From positions 23,201 through 87,200 of the forward strand of contig NZ_BCZB01000014.1 in NCBI RefSeq assembly GCF_001598495.1: a stretch of DNA of 64,000 bases, in the 5' to 3' direction. Below, one piece after another: positions 17,333 through 27,454 of this stretch. The stretch's first letter is position 1; each line of letters opens with the position of its first letter. The DNA is from Neokomagataea thailandica NBRC 106555. GTDB lineage: Bacteria > Pseudomonadota > Alphaproteobacteria > Acetobacterales > Acetobacteraceae. Below the pieces are notes generated by a model. The model was given only the letters and a program-made list of their open reading frames with translations. It was not told the origin of the DNA and made no database searches. A program made the position numbers and the translations under genes.

Positions 17333-20107
17333 GTGAAAAACTTGGCCGTGTTCAGCCGATCGACCAACGCGATGCGTGAAACACTGAACGAAGCCCGCAA
17401 ACGCTCCATGCCACCCGGCCTTCGTACTGCAGTCAATGCCCGCTTACTTGAGCTTCTAGGCCTCGTATTCCTCATATTGGCCGTCGGCATTGCACTGGCA
17501 CTGTGGAGCTTTAATCCACTCGATCCATCTTTCAACACATCCACCGGCACAAGCCCAACCAATCTTTTGGGCCGAACTGGCGCCACCATTTCGGACGCTC
17601 TGATCCAATGGTTCGGCCTTGGCAGTGGTCTCCCGATTATCGTACTGCTGGCATGGGCATGGCGCATGGTCCGCCACCACCACCTTGGCATGGCCGTCAT
17701 CCGTATTTTTGCCGCTCTTGCCCTTCTCCCTGCAGGTGCCGCCTTTATCGGTACCTTAGCCGAACTCATTCCCGGTCTCGACATCCCATGGCCAACAGAA
17801 TCGCGCCTCGGCGGAGAACTCGGGCACTCCTGTGCAACACATTTACTCGATGCCGCCCGTGCAGAAGCCGGCAGCGCCGGTAGCACCATCGCACTCTTCT
17901 TAGTGTTCTTACTGATGGGCATGCTACTACCCCTCGCCATGGGCCTTCAATGGCGTGAATGGCGCGCCCTCGGCAACGGTATTCTCACCCTCGCACGTCA
18001 ACCCATCCTCCTCGCACGCCGCATAAGCGGAGAACATACAGCGCCGGACACAACACCCGCCCCCCCTAATCCGCGTGATTATGAGTATTATAACTCACCC
18101 AATACCCCCACACGCAAAAATGCTGACGGCTCAACACCAGCCCCCAACACAGCCCCCCTGTCATTCTTAAAGCGTAATCTCAACCGCGCAGCGCCCGTCA
18201 ACGCCCCAGAACCCTTCGTGCCGCAGAATACAGGCTGGATGCACCCACCAGCAGACACCACACCACATGACCTCCCCCCCACGCCCGAAGCCACACATCA
18301 ACCGCCCTCAGAACCCATTATCGTGGAAGCACCCGCCAACCGTTACGCTGAACGCTTGGCAGAAATTGAACGGCACCGCGCAACACCTCCAGAGACCCGC
18401 TCTCCCATTGATGAGGGAGAAGATGAAGCACCCCCAACCCCACTTGGTGCCCCCTCCCCTACCACACAGCCTAAGCGCAGCTTTCTGGAACGCCTACGCC
18501 CAGAGCGCCCTGCACCTGTGACACCACAACATCAGACCCAAGCACCATCACCCACGCCAGCCGCCGCAACCACCCGCACGCCCGTGTCTAGCGGCTGGGA
18601 ACACCCCCCCATGGCACTCCTAAACCCACCACCTCCACATGCCGCCAACAACGCCCCGTCAGACGAAGATCTACAACGCAAAGCCCGCATGCTCGAAGGC
18701 GTGTTGTCTGATTACGGCGTCCAAGGTGAGATTGGTGACATCCACGCAGGCCCCGTCGTTACACTATACGAACTCACACCTGCGCCGGGTATTCGTTCAT
18801 CACGCGTCATTGGCTTGGCCGATGATATCGCACGCTCTCTCTCCGTCTTGAGCGTGCGTATCGCCACCGTCCCCGGCCGTAACGTCATTGGCATCGAAGT
18901 GCCAAATGCGAAGCGCCAAACCGTCTATTTCTCAGAGCTCCTCCGTTCAGCCGAATGGGAGAACGCACCAGGCCGCCTCAAAATCGCTCTCGGCAAAGAC
19001 ATTTCCGGCGCACCGATTTATACAGACCTCGCAAAAATGCCGCACCTTCTGGTGGCTGGTACGACAGGTTCTGGTAAATCCGTCGGCGTGAACGCTATGA
19101 TCTTGTCACTCCTCTACCGCCTTAGCCCGGAAGAGTGCCGCCTGATCATGATTGACCCCAAGATCCTCGAATTGTCGATTTATGACGGCATCCCGCATCT
19201 CCTCACGCCCGTCGTAACAGAACCCACAAAAGCCGTTAGTGCGCTCAAATGGACCGTGCAGGAAATGGACCGCCGTTACCGCCTTATGGCGCATCTACAA
19301 GTGCGTAATATCGGGGGCTACAACGACCGCGTTGCACAACTCCGCGGCACCGGCGAAATGGTCACACGCCGCGTCCAAACCGGCTTTGACCCTGAAACCG
19401 GCAAACCCGTCTTTGACGAACAGCAAGTCCCGCTCGAAAACCTCCCCTATATCGTGGTTGTTATTGACGAAATGGCAGACCTCATGATGGTCGCAGGCAA
19501 GGAAATTGAAACTGCTGTACAGCGCCTTGCTCAAAAAGCCCGTGCTGCCGGTATCCACGTCATCATGGCCACACAACGCCCGTCAGTTGACGTCATTACC
19601 GGCACGATTAAGGCCAACTTCCCAACCCGTATCTCTTTCCAAGTCATCAGTAAGTTCGACAGTCGTACCATTCTACAAGAACAAGGCGCTGAACAACTGC
19701 TGGGACAAGGCGATATGCTCTTCATGCAAGGCGGCGGCCGCATCACCCGTGTCCATGGCCCCTTCGTCGCTGATGATGAAGTTGAAGCCGTCGTGGCCGA
19801 TCTCCGTACCAAGGGCGATCCAATCTATAATGATGACGTCGTCTCTGGAGAGGAAGAAGAAGCCCCACGCGCAAGCAGTGGTGCGTCCAGTGGCGGTGAT
19901 GGTGAGAATAACCTCTTCGACCAAGCTGTTGAGATCGTTACACGTGAAGGCCGCGCCTCCACAAGCTTCATCCAGCGCCATCTTTCAATCGGCTATAACC
20001 GCGCTGCCAAGCTGATTGAACAAATGGAAAAAGAAGGCATCATCGGTCCCGCAAACCACGTCGGGAAGCGCGAAATTCTAGTCCGCCGCCAAACTGATGA
20101 AGACTAA
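17333..20107 (+). CDS. ftsK: DNA translocase FtsK
   Basis: A septal DNA pump that moves chromosome termini and activates XerCD at dif. It has 924 residues: four or five membrane helices (about 40-210), a long Pro/Thr/Ala-rich linker (about 235-440), and a RecA-like motor. Walker A GTTGSGKS is at about 576 and Walker [10 protein letters not shown] at about 707. A C-terminal gamma winged helix (about 860-924, [20 protein letters not shown]) reads KOPS sequences. The start is uncertain: GTG 17333 is given, but ATG 17372 would still keep all helices. The stop lies within the next gene's start region. Confidence 0.96.
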   Translation: MKNLAVFSRSTNAMRETLNEARKRSMPPGLRTAVNARLLELLGLVFLILAVGIALALWSFNPLDPSFNTSTGTSPTNLLGRTGATISDALIQWFGLGSGLPIIVLLAWAWRMVRHHHLGMAVIRIFAALALLPAGAAFIGTLAELIPGLDIPWPTESRLGGELGHSCATHLLDAARAEAGSAGSTIALFLVFLLMGMLLPLAMGLQWREWRALGNGILTLARQPILLARRISGEHTAPDTTPAPPNPRDYEYYNSPNTPTRKNADGSTPAPNTAPLSFLKRNLNRAAPVNAPEPFVPQNTGWMHPPADTTPHDLPPTPEATHQPPSEPIIVEAPANRYAERLAEIERHRATPPETRSPIDEGEDEAPPTPLGAPSPTTQPKRSFLERLRPERPAPVTPQHQTQAPSPTPAAATTRTPVSSGWEHPPMALLNPPPPHAANNAPSDEDLQRKARMLEGVLSDYGVQGEIGDIHAGPVVTLYELTPAPGIRSSRVIGLADDIARSLSVLSVRIATVPGRNVIGIEVPNAKRQTVYFSELLRSAEWENAPGRLKIALGKDISGAPIYTDLAKMPHLLVAGTTGSGKSVGVNAMILSLLYRLSPEECRLIMIDPKILELSIYDGIPHLLTPVVTEPTKAVSALKWTVQEMDRRYRLMAHLQVRNIGGYNDRVAQLRGTGEMVTRRVQTGFDPETGKPVFDEQQVPLENLPYIVVVIDEMADLMMVAGKEIETAVQRLAQKARAAGIHVIMATQRPSVDVITGTIKANFPTRISFQVISKFDSRTILQEQGAEQLLGQGDMLFMQGGGRITRVHGPFVADDEVEAVVADLRTKGDPIYNDDVVSGEEEEAPRASSGASSGGDGENNLFDQAVEIVTREGRASTSFIQRHLSIGYNRAAKLIEQMEKEGIIGPANHVGKREILVRRQTDED

Positions 20108-20798
20108 ACCCCCTTCCTTAACAGGCATCAAGAAAAGCCCTGCCCTCTTCCGGGCAGGACAAGACCTCCCTCTTCTCTACACCAGTCCACACTACCTGAT
20201 CATCAACAAACCCAGTGGCCTTGCCGTACATCCCGGCCCCCGCACACCAGATAGCGTTGAAACCCGCCTCGTCCCGCATCCTCGCGGGGGGCCGTGGCTC
20301 GTCCATCGGCTTGACCGAGATACATCAGGCTGCCTCTTGATCGCACGGCGGAAAACTGCGCTTATCGCGGCCCAAAATGCCTTCACACAACGCCATGTAC
20401 ACAAAACCTACTGGGCCATTGTCAACGGACGCCCTCCCAACGAAGAAGGCACCCTCACAGTACCCCTCAAAAAACATACAACACCAACAGGCTGGCGCAT
20501 GATCAGTGACCCCGAGGGAGATCATGCTGAAACACATTGGCGCGTGCTCACACATAAAGACGGCAAAAGCCTTCTGGAGCTTGACCTAAAAACAGGACGC
20601 ACCCACCAAGCGCGTATTCACTGCGCCATCCTTGGCACCCCCATCCTCGGAGACAACGTCTATGGCCAGCAGCACTCACATGGCCTCCACCTTCTCGCGC
20701 GCGGCCTCACTGTCACCCTTCCAGAGGAAAATTTAACTGCACAAGCTCCCCTGCCTGAGCACTTTTTAGCCATTTTTGATCATACGCTTCACGCGTGA
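20097..20798 (+). CDS. RluA-family pseudouridine synthase
   Basis: A 233-residue pseudouridine synthase with the RluA signature HRLDRDTSG (catalytic Asp73) and the [14 protein letters not shown]-binding segment. It lacks an S4 domain and is short, like RluA or TruC rather than RluC/D; the target site (23S U746, tRNA U32 or U65) is undetermined. It overlaps the ftsK 3' end by 11 bases, so it is read from the ftsK transcript. The preceding GATGAAG region of ftsK serves as ribosome binding site. Confidence 0.88.
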   Translation: MKTKPPSLTGIKKSPALFRAGQDLPLLYTSPHYLIINKPSGLAVHPGPRTPDSVETRLVPHPRGGPWLVHRLDRDTSGCLLIARRKTALIAAQNAFTQRHVHKTYWAIVNGRPPNEEGTLTVPLKKHTTPTGWRMISDPEGDHAETHWRVLTHKDGKSLLELDLKTGRTHQARIHCAILGTPILGDNVYGQQHSHGLHLLARGLTVTLPEENLTAQAPLPEHFLAIFDHTLHA

Positions 20799-21008
20799 AA
20801 CACCTGCCACGATACCAGATCTCGTGCGGATCACTAGGTGACCACCTCACCGAAGATACGACCAGCTCTTATGCTCAAAATCCACTGCAAGCGCATGCCT
20901 CTTCCGCCTGAAGATCGCAATAACACCACATTGTTCAAGGTGCTCAGATCATGTGGCAGCACAAGCCGAAACCCGCTAACACCACCTTAGGACATATCCC
21001 CGATGAGA

Positions 21009-21458
21009 TCAGAGACGTACTGTACGCATGCTCGCCGGCCTCTCCGAGGGCCGCGCTGAAAACGCGCAGATACCATTCACCAGTGAGACTAAAAGCACAA
21101 CATTCCACGCCAAGAAAAGACCTACGGGCAGAATATACACCAATTCCCACATACCCGGCTCACTTGGCGGAGCAATATAATAACACAACCCAAAAACCCC
21201 TAGGGTCGTGCAAGAAATAATCACATCAATATAAAAAAAATTCAACAAGCGCTCGATATGAAACAAAGCAGAATCAACAGCCCTCCTCTTTAAAATAAGG
21301 GCTATAAAAAAAACAATTACAGATGTAAATAATGTCAAAAATCTCAATAAAAATAAATAATAAAGTAAATAAACACACTGATTTCTGTATGCATTCAATA
21401 ACGAACCTAAACGATCCAGAAGCGCATTAATCCATTTCACCTGAATGTCCTCCGACAA
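21009..21458 (-). CDS. Small hypothetical membrane protein (DUF4870-like)
   Basis: A 149-residue protein with three to four hydrophobic helices (about 29-58, 70-92, 101-130). Spacing of a HIERLLNFF helix and a final GICAF helix recalls DUF4870 membrane proteins, but the match is loose. The local DNA is more AT-rich than the neighbours and the last 20 residues look random, so the frame may be recently altered. No partner genes are evident; the sugar porter downstream runs in the opposite reading context after a 46-base gap. The 210 bases between 20798 and 21009 hold nothing I can name. Confidence 0.5.
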   Translation of the reverse strand: MSEDIQVKWINALLDRLGSLLNAYRNQCVYLLYYLFLLRFLTLFTSVIVFFIALILKRRAVDSALFHIERLLNFFYIDVIISCTTLGVFGLCYYIAPPSEPGMWELVYILPVGLFLAWNVVLLVSLVNGICAFSARPSERPASMRTVRL

Positions 21459-21504
21459 AGACCGTCATCGGAGTGCAGCATGCACTGCACTCCATATCCG
21501 GCGC

Positions 21505-22929
21505 TCAACGTCCAAGGCGACGAAGCTTAACTCCCTTCATCAAACGATCTTCAATCCTATGCAGTGACATCCCCTTGGTTTCAGGAACAAAAAGAATAGT
21601 CAGCAAGAGGAACAACGCGTTAAGGCCGGCAAAGAGCCAAAACGTGCCAGCCGTTCCAAAAGTTTCCATAAGGGAAAGAAAGCTCACACCAACGACAAGG
21701 TTGGTCATCCAATTTGTGAAGGTGGACACGGCAATACCAAAATCACGCCCGCCAAGAGGCTGAATTTCAGAACATAGAACCCACATCAACGGCCCTGCGG
21801 ACATCGCAAACCCAGCACAGAAAATCATCAGCAAGAAAACAGCCGCAATCTGTGAGGACTGCGTATGCATCCCGCCACTCAGCAGCACAGCCAGCACAGC
21901 CATACCCACAGCCATCACCGAGAAACCACAATACAAAATAGGCTTACGGCCCCAGCGATCAACAAGCCCCACAGCAACAAACGTGGCTAACATATTGACC
22001 AAACCGATAATCGCCGTGCACCACATTTGTGCATGCTGATCAAAATGCGCAGCCGCCAAAATGTTTGGCGCATAATACATCACGATGTTAATGCCTGCGA
22101 GTTGCTGCATCGCCTGCAACATTACCCCTAGAGCGACCGAACGGCGAAAATTTGGGTTCGTCCGAAAAAGCTTGAACCCCTCCTGCTTCGTTTCAAGCTG
22201 CTCACGAATAGCGCGGATCTCTTTAGACGCTTCCAACGGATCATTCCGCAAATCCAAAAGAATTTGCCGTGCTTCTTTATGCCGCCCCTGCATCACCAAC
22301 CAACGTGGGCTATACGGCAGAAACAACACGCCGACCAGAAAGAGTATAGCCGGAATACCAGCCACACCGAACATCCAACGCCAGCTCCCAGAATATGAAA
22401 AATACGTATCGGACAAAAAAGCAATGAAGATCCCAACCGTCACCATTAGCTGGTAGGTCGACACCATCGCACCGCGCGATTCTTCACTCGCAATTTCAGA
22501 CAAGTACAAAGGTGCCGTGAAGGCTGAAATACCGACAGCAACGCCCATAATCACGCGAAAAACAATCATAGACGGCACAGACCATGACACCGCACAGCCA
22601 ACTGTACCCCCCACAAAAATCGCAGCCCCCAAGATCAAAGAGCGCTTACGACCTAAGCTATGAGACATACGACCCGCACTCAACGCGCCGACAGCCGCCC
22701 CCGCCATCATCGCACTCACCACCCATTCCAGAGCAATGGTCGAGGCGTGATACTCTTTCCCGAACAAATCCAAAGCCCCAGCGACAACGCCGATGTCTAG
22801 GCCAGACATAAGCCCTGCCAAAGCCGCAATCACGCCAATGGCAATAATTTTAAAGCGCGTTGCATCAAATAAGGACGCATCCTCATCCGTCACCGGACTG
22901 ATAGGGGTCGTCTCAGTTTGTTCTGTCAT
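21505..22929 (-). CDS. Sugar porter family MFS transporter
   Basis: A 474-residue, 12-helix proton-coupled sugar importer like GalP or XylE. Sugar-porter hallmarks are GRMSHSLGRKRS (loop 2-3), PYSPRWL after helix 6, DRWGRKPILY (loop 8-9) and the terminal PETKGMSL. The QAMQQLAGINIVMYY helix 7 segment corresponds to the QQ.SGIN sugar-binding motif. Sugar specificity is not decidable. Its start overlaps the asparaginase stop by ATGA, so it is translated from the asparaginase transcript. Confidence 0.93.
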   Translation of the reverse strand: MTEQTETTPISPVTDEDASLFDATRFKIIAIGVIAALAGLMSGLDIGVVAGALDLFGKEYHASTIALEWVVSAMMAGAAVGALSAGRMSHSLGRKRSLILGAAIFVGGTVGCAVSWSVPSMIVFRVIMGVAVGISAFTAPLYLSEIASEESRGAMVSTYQLMVTVGIFIAFLSDTYFSYSGSWRWMFGVAGIPAILFLVGVLFLPYSPRWLVMQGRHKEARQILLDLRNDPLEASKEIRAIREQLETKQEGFKLFRTNPNFRRSVALGVMLQAMQQLAGINIVMYYAPNILAAAHFDQHAQMWCTAIIGLVNMLATFVAVGLVDRWGRKPILYCGFSVMAVGMAVLAVLLSGGMHTQSSQIAAVFLLMIFCAGFAMSAGPLMWVLCSEIQPLGGRDFGIAVSTFTNWMTNLVVGVSFLSLMETFGTAGTFWLFAGLNALFLLLTILFVPETKGMSLHRIEDRLMKGVKLRRLGR

Positions 22930-23963
22930 TTTGAACTATCACTCCTCCGTAAAATTGACGCTGCCCGAATGATACCGACATCTCGCCCTTGCCAATTCCG
23001 CAAAGACTGATGCGCCGTCTGCTCTAACACACCACTAGAAGCGGCCTTACCCAGCAAAGCTGAACCACCAAAACGTGCCATTAACGCAGACATGGCCACT
23101 TCAGCAGCCCGATTAGCACCATCATTGATCTTAATCGCGATTCCGAGGCCTTCATCAGGCAAAGCCGCAACCATGACGCCTTCTGCCCCCATTTTGATAA
23201 ACGCCCCCAAGCCGAGTTCCTTCATCAACGCAGTATCATACCGTCCCGTTCCCGCGACCATGAAAGGCTCTTTTGCGACAGCCTCCCGCAGAACCTTCGC
23301 CGCACGCGCCCGATCTGCCGTTAAACCGACGCCACTTCCAAAACGAGCAAAACCATGCGCCAAAGCCCGTAACGGGATCGCATAAGTCGGCATAGAGCAT
23401 CCATCTGTTCCGCGCTCTTCTTCACGATGCGCAGCACCTGTCACCTCTTCCAAAACACGCGTCACCCGTTTTTGGATCTGATGGTCGGGCTCAATATACC
23501 CCTCTGGATCTACCCCCGAATCACACGCCAGACAGATCAACCCCGCATGCTTACCAGAACAGTTATTATGCAGTGGGCAAGCCTGCTGCCCCGCTTGAGC
23601 CAATGCACGCCCCGCAGGTTCATAAGTCGGCCAATGCGCTCCACATTCTAACGCCTCCACCCCGCGCCCAACGCGCTGCAAAAGGCGTAAAGCAACCTCC
23701 GCATGCGCCGCCTCACCACCATGAGACGCACAGGTCAGAGCCAACTCCGCATCAGACAATTGTAAACGCTCCGCAGCGCCACTCTCCACCAGTTCCAAGC
23801 CTAAAAGAGCTTTCACCGTAGAACGTGGATACGTCACAGCATCATGGTCACCACAGGACCACACCACCTGACCATGCGCGTCCACCACAACAGCACGACC
23901 AAAATGCTGGGATTCAACGCGGTTACCGCGCGTTACTTCCGCAAGAAGACCGACACTCTCCAT
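22926..23963 (-). CDS. L-asparaginase II family protein (rhizobial type)
   Basis: An asparaginase of the PF06089 family, unrelated to E. coli AnsB, which hydrolyses asparagine to aspartate and ammonia. Family blocks visible are ESVGLLAEVTRGN, YPRSTVKALLGLEL, TCASHGGE, NNCSGKHAG and GTDGCSMPTYAIPL. ATG 23963 gives 345 residues and has AAGG eight bases upstream; ATGs at 23969 and 24011 are possible but lack a good ribosome site. No signal peptide, so cytoplasmic. It is coupled to the sugar porter downstream, an unusual pairing. Confidence 0.88.
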   Translation of the reverse strand: MESVGLLAEVTRGNRVESQHFGRAVVVDAHGQVVWSCGDHDAVTYPRSTVKALLGLELVESGAAERLQLSDAELALTCASHGGEAAHAEVALRLLQRVGRGVEALECGAHWPTYEPAGRALAQAGQQACPLHNNCSGKHAGLICLACDSGVDPEGYIEPDHQIQKRVTRVLEEVTGAAHREEERGTDGCSMPTYAIPLRALAHGFARFGSGVGLTADRARAAKVLREAVAKEPFMVAGTGRYDTALMKELGLGAFIKMGAEGVMVAALPDEGLGIAIKINDGANRAAEVAMSALMARFGGSALLGKAASSGVLEQTAHQSLRNWQGRDVGIIRAASILRRSDSSK

Positions 23964-24153
23964 CACCATCACCTTATACCCTGCTGCACATTCGTACTGA
24001 ACTGCGCCCATAGCACAGTTTCAATACCCAGACAGAATACCACCTCCACTTAAATCTCTCTATTTGGAAAAATAATGATTGCTTCATACAATATGAAACC
24101 ATATAAAAATTAGATAAGAAAATTATGATATTTGCACTGATGCGGGGTTATTA

Positions 24154-25803
24154 ATGTCACATCGCTTTTACAAAAAAATTAATAAATTTCTTGTTTTTAG
24201 CCTTATTGGATCCAGTATTTACTGCCTAAGCGCATTTCCTGCTGCGGCAGACGACATGACATTTGCGCATTCGGCTCAACATAATATCGACATTAATTAT
24301 ATAGACCCAACAACACGTTGTCGTGTTTCGACATTACACCTCACCATGCTAATTACACCCGACAGCCGTGACATCAGCAGCCCAGAGCAGCAATTAACCC
24401 TCGCGCAAAAATTAGGGCGTCGCCTCGCAGCAGACCCAAACTGTCACGACGTCCAGACCATTGATATTGCCGTTGTTCAAAACGGCACAATCCCACGACA
24501 TCTCAACGCAACCAGTGCCACGGGCTGGCAATTCACCCTTTCTGACAGCTCCCCCCAACCAACACCAACACCAACACCAACACCAACACCAACACCAACA
24601 CCAACACCAACACCAACACCAACACCAACGGCGAGCACACCGCCTACGCCGACGCAACCCCTCGCCTCGCCCCCTTACACACCCGTTCCCGAAGGGTATA
24701 TGGCCGTTCTCGCGCTTATGGCACGCGCAAACCCAGCCTTACTTGATGATCAGAACGCTCAAAAATGCTGGGCTTATATCTTCTTCCGGCACGAGTGGAA
24801 CGACACGCATGAAGATGAATTCCGCCTGCATGGCCTTTTAAATACGGCCCGCGCTTCACTCGCGAACACAGCATCCAACATGCCCCAAGGGCACATCAGC
24901 ATTACTCTCAGCACGACATTCGGAGAGTATAATTTTAATACCCAATCCTTTCCCGTAGAGCTTAACGGAACACATTTAACACTCCGCCCCACCTGCTCGA
25001 CCTACAATACCTCACTCCCCAACAGCATCTCACTCAATTTTTCCCAGACTCCCCTGACCCTACAAGCCCCCATTTCTGCCGAAGATGCCGCCCAATTCAT
25101 CAAAAGCCGTACGCATTATGGATATGTAAACCGTGATGTCGTGACTACGTTTACTTTCACCATTAACCCTCAAGACCTCACCACACTCAATAACAACCAA
25201 GACCCCACCCTTGATGCCCCTTTGGATGACGTAAAATTTTATCGTGATGACCAAAAAACGGCGCTTTTATCAGAGGTCAACCACTCTGCGATTGCTGCTA
25301 TTTTGCAAAAGCAAGTAGAAGAAAAAGCCTCCGAAGCCGCTCACGCTGCCGCAGCAGAACGCGCCGAAAAACTAGAGCGCCTCACAAACTCCTTACAATA
25401 CGCGTCAAAATCCCAAAAATTAGCCGCATGGGTCACGCAGAGTAATGGCTTTTCTCTTCCCGCACTCGATACCATGCGCAACGTAAGAGCGAATGCCTTA
25501 CGCAACCAACAACCCGTACCCGCTATTTTACTCGTCCATACAGATGACAGTGGCACACAACACGTGTCCACCGCATGGCCGGGACACTTGAACCTCACGC
25601 TCCCCAAAGGGCATGAAGCTCTCAAGAACGATACATGGTATATCGTGCATGGTACTGTCAGCGTCTCTTCAAAAGACACATTTCCACCGGCTGAAATGAC
25701 AGTGACCAACCTGCACACATGCACATCTTCCACCTGTGAAGATGCAGCGAACGTGCAAGCCCTCTGTGAGTATTTGCAAAATAACCATGTATCCTCTCAA
25801 TAA
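24154..25803 (+). CDS. Exported protein with Pro-Thr repeat linker, unknown function
   Basis: A 549-residue protein I do not recognise. A signal peptide (about 1-32, ending FPAAA) is followed by an N-terminal domain (33-130) with Cys pairs, then a Pro-Thr dipeptide linker of about 12 repeats (near 136-160). A middle beta-rich domain (170-370) follows, then an Ala/Glu coiled-coil segment near 385-420 and a C-terminal domain with a Cys-rich end (HTCTSSTCED). The two-domain-plus-linker layout suggests a periplasmic or surface protein. It begins a three-gene operon: DUF4282 follows after 29 bases and a membrane-anchored protein after that. Confidence 0.7.
   Translation: MSHRFYKKINKFLVFSLIGSSIYCLSAFPAAADDMTFAHSAQHNIDINYIDPTTRCRVSTLHLTMLITPDSRDISSPEQQLTLAQKLGRRLAADPNCHDVQTIDIAVVQNGTIPRHLNATSATGWQFTLSDSSPQPTPTPTPTPTPTPTPTPTPTPTPTASTPPTPTQPLASPPYTPVPEGYMAVLALMARANPALLDDQNAQKCWAYIFFRHEWNDTHEDEFRLHGLLNTARASLANTASNMPQGHISITLSTTFGEYNFNTQSFPVELNGTHLTLRPTCSTYNTSLPNSISLNFSQTPLTLQAPISAEDAAQFIKSRTHYGYVNRDVVTTFTFTINPQDLTTLNNNQDPTLDAPLDDVKFYRDDQKTALLSEVNHSAIAAILQKQVEEKASEAAHAAAAERAEKLERLTNSLQYASKSQKLAAWVTQSNGFSLPALDTMRNVRANALRNQQPVPAILLVHTDDSGTQHVSTAWPGHLNLTLPKGHEALKNDTWYIVHGTVSVSSKDTFPPAEMTVTNLHTCTSSTCEDAANVQALCEYLQNNHVSSQ
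24559..24629 (+). repeat. Hexanucleotide CCAACA tandem repeat
   Basis: Eleven perfect CCAACA units plus a partial twelfth, inside the exported-protein gene. They encode the Pro-Thr linker. Gain or loss of a unit keeps the frame and changes linker length by two residues. Confidence 0.97.
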
Positions 25804-25832
25804 ACCATTCTATTTATAAGGACATAAACATC

Positions 25833-26171
25833 ATGCGTGCACTTTTAACCTTCGATACACTCATCACACCAAAGTTTATTAAGTTTCTGTTCTATGTCGG
25901 CGTTATTTTCTGCTGCTTGAGTGGCCTCGTCACCTTCGCCTCCGTCATCACCGCCATGATCGGCGGCGCAGAAGCCACTGGCCGTTCAACCATCCTCGCT
26001 GCACTTCTTGGCGTCTTCCTTGGCCTCATCAGTGGCACGCTAGTGACTATTATCGGTGTTATCCTCACACGTATTTCCAGCGAACTCACGCTCGTCATTT
26101 TCATGATCCGTGACGAACTTGCATGGCAGCGTGAACACCACCGCGATCATATCACACCATCTGGTGACTAA
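25833..26171 (+). CDS. DUF4282 domain membrane protein
   Basis: A 112-residue protein with the DUF4282 start (LLTFDTLITPKFIKFLFYVGVI), two membrane helices (about 17-44 and 54-80) and an amphipathic tail. Function of the family is unknown. It sits between an exported repeat protein and a membrane-anchored protein with gaps of 29 and 11 bases, so it probably belongs to the same envelope complex or process; that is inference. Confidence 0.82.
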   Translation: MRALLTFDTLITPKFIKFLFYVGVIFCCLSGLVTFASVITAMIGGAEATGRSTILAALLGVFLGLISGTLVTIIGVILTRISSELTLVIFMIRDELAWQREHHRDHITPSGD

Positions 26172-26182
26172 GGCCCAAAGCG

Positions 26183-27376
26183 ATGACAGAGCATCCCAAA
26201 AAAAACACGTCTCCCCTTGCTAAAGGCTCTCCCTGTTCTTCCTTGCTTATACCCTCAGAGGTCACTGACAGCACATCACACAAATCACACTCTGCACCCT
26301 CCAGCTCTACACAGCCCGATATTGATTGGGCTGAACAAACCAGCCGCTTGGCCGATTTGGGGAGAGAAAAAGGCGCGCAACTCAACAACATCGCCACCCA
26401 TATTTACCAACAGGGCAGCACAGCCGCGCAAGGGGCACAAAAAACGCTTTCCAACCCTGAAAAGCGACGTGAATTCCTAGAACGGTATGGAAAAACCTTT
26501 AAAATTGGCGCCGCAGCAATTCTGGCTATCGGAGTGATCGCCTATTGGGGTGTCTCACATGAGGCAAGTCGAATCGCGGATCAAAAAATACACAGCTTCT
26601 TAGTGCAAAACGGATTATCATCCCGTCTTCAATATGCTTCTGTATCAGCGTCTCCATGGGGGCACGTCACGTTGCACGACGTCACGATCCTCACCCCAAC
26701 ACATGACAAAGTCGGGATTTCACGCCTCTCCATTACACACGCAGATATAGGCAGCACCCTCCCGGCAAACATACAGATCGCTGCTTCAGGCATTGAGTGC
26801 TCCCTCACGACAGCGACATCATGTCCTATCATAGCACCACGAGACAGAGCCTCCTTGCTCGCCCTTGGATACACCTCACTCACGGGTGATATGAGCGCGT
26901 CATATCACCTCCATAATGGGCATTTCAGCCTCGAAACCCATGGTGAACTAAAACACGGCTTCTCTTGGAACTTCAATGCATCTTTCTCCGGCGTTCCGGA
27001 TGATGTCCTAGAAACGGTGCCTACACTCATAAACATGCAAGCCCCCCTGCAAGTTATGCGTTTCTTCAACCAAATGCAGAACGCCGAACTGTCAAATATC
27101 ACAATCAACATTGACACGAGCGATATTACCAAACGCCTCAAAGCCGTTCCTGATACCCCGCTCCCAATAACGGATACTTCGAATACGCCCGATACACCCT
27201 TAGGTCGGTGGGAACAAAACGGTGGCCGCCTCAACATTAAGAGCAACATGGACAGTGGCATCCCACTGATACGCACAATATTTGGGGTTCCCACTCCCAA
27301 CCCTGAATTTCAGGAACTCTTTGAATCACCTAATCAATTCTTTCAGGCCATACACGCCGACATCTCTACAGATTAA
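26183..27376 (+). CDS. Membrane-anchored periplasmic protein, unknown
   Basis: A 397-residue protein with a polar Ser/Thr-rich cytoplasmic N terminus (1-105), one membrane helix (about 110-126, GAAAILAIGVIAYWGV) and a long periplasmic domain. The segment after the helix (LQYASVSASPWGHVTLHDVTI) and alternating strands recall AsmA-like or YdgA/DUF945-like beta-rich proteins, but I cannot assign it. A paired Cys (CSLTTATSC) could form a disulfide. It is the last gene of the three-gene operon and is followed by a strong terminator. Confidence 0.65.
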   Translation: MTEHPKKNTSPLAKGSPCSSLLIPSEVTDSTSHKSHSAPSSSTQPDIDWAEQTSRLADLGREKGAQLNNIATHIYQQGSTAAQGAQKTLSNPEKRREFLERYGKTFKIGAAAILAIGVIAYWGVSHEASRIADQKIHSFLVQNGLSSRLQYASVSASPWGHVTLHDVTILTPTHDKVGISRLSITHADIGSTLPANIQIAASGIECSLTTATSCPIIAPRDRASLLALGYTSLTGDMSASYHLHNGHFSLETHGELKHGFSWNFNASFSGVPDDVLETVPTLINMQAPLQVMRFFNQMQNAELSNITINIDTSDITKRLKAVPDTPLPITDTSNTPDTPLGRWEQNGGRLNIKSNMDSGIPLIRTIFGVPTPNPEFQELFESPNQFFQAIHADISTD

Positions 27377-27397
27377 TTCTTTACTGAAAATCACCAC

Positions 27398-27430
27398 AAA
27401 AAAGGCGGCCATTCTAAGGCCGCCTTTTTT
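27398..27430. terminator. Bidirectional terminator
   Basis: Stem GGCGGCC (27404-27410)/GGCCGCC (27418-27424) extended by A-run and T-run pairs, seven-base loop, between convergent genes. A classic two-way terminator. Confidence 0.92.
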
Positions 27431-27454
27431 ATCATTACAGACCGTATAATATCT

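Noticed and set aside
19506..20015. 169-residue second frame inside ftsK
   Set aside because: Overlaps the conserved FtsK motor and gamma domain; Ser/Lys-rich shadow.
24559..24629. Tandem repeat as CRISPR
   Set aside because: Contiguous hexamers without spacers; coding Pro-Thr repeat.
24412..24657. Antisense frame with Trp-Cys repeats
   Set aside because: Reverse reading of the CCAACA repeat.
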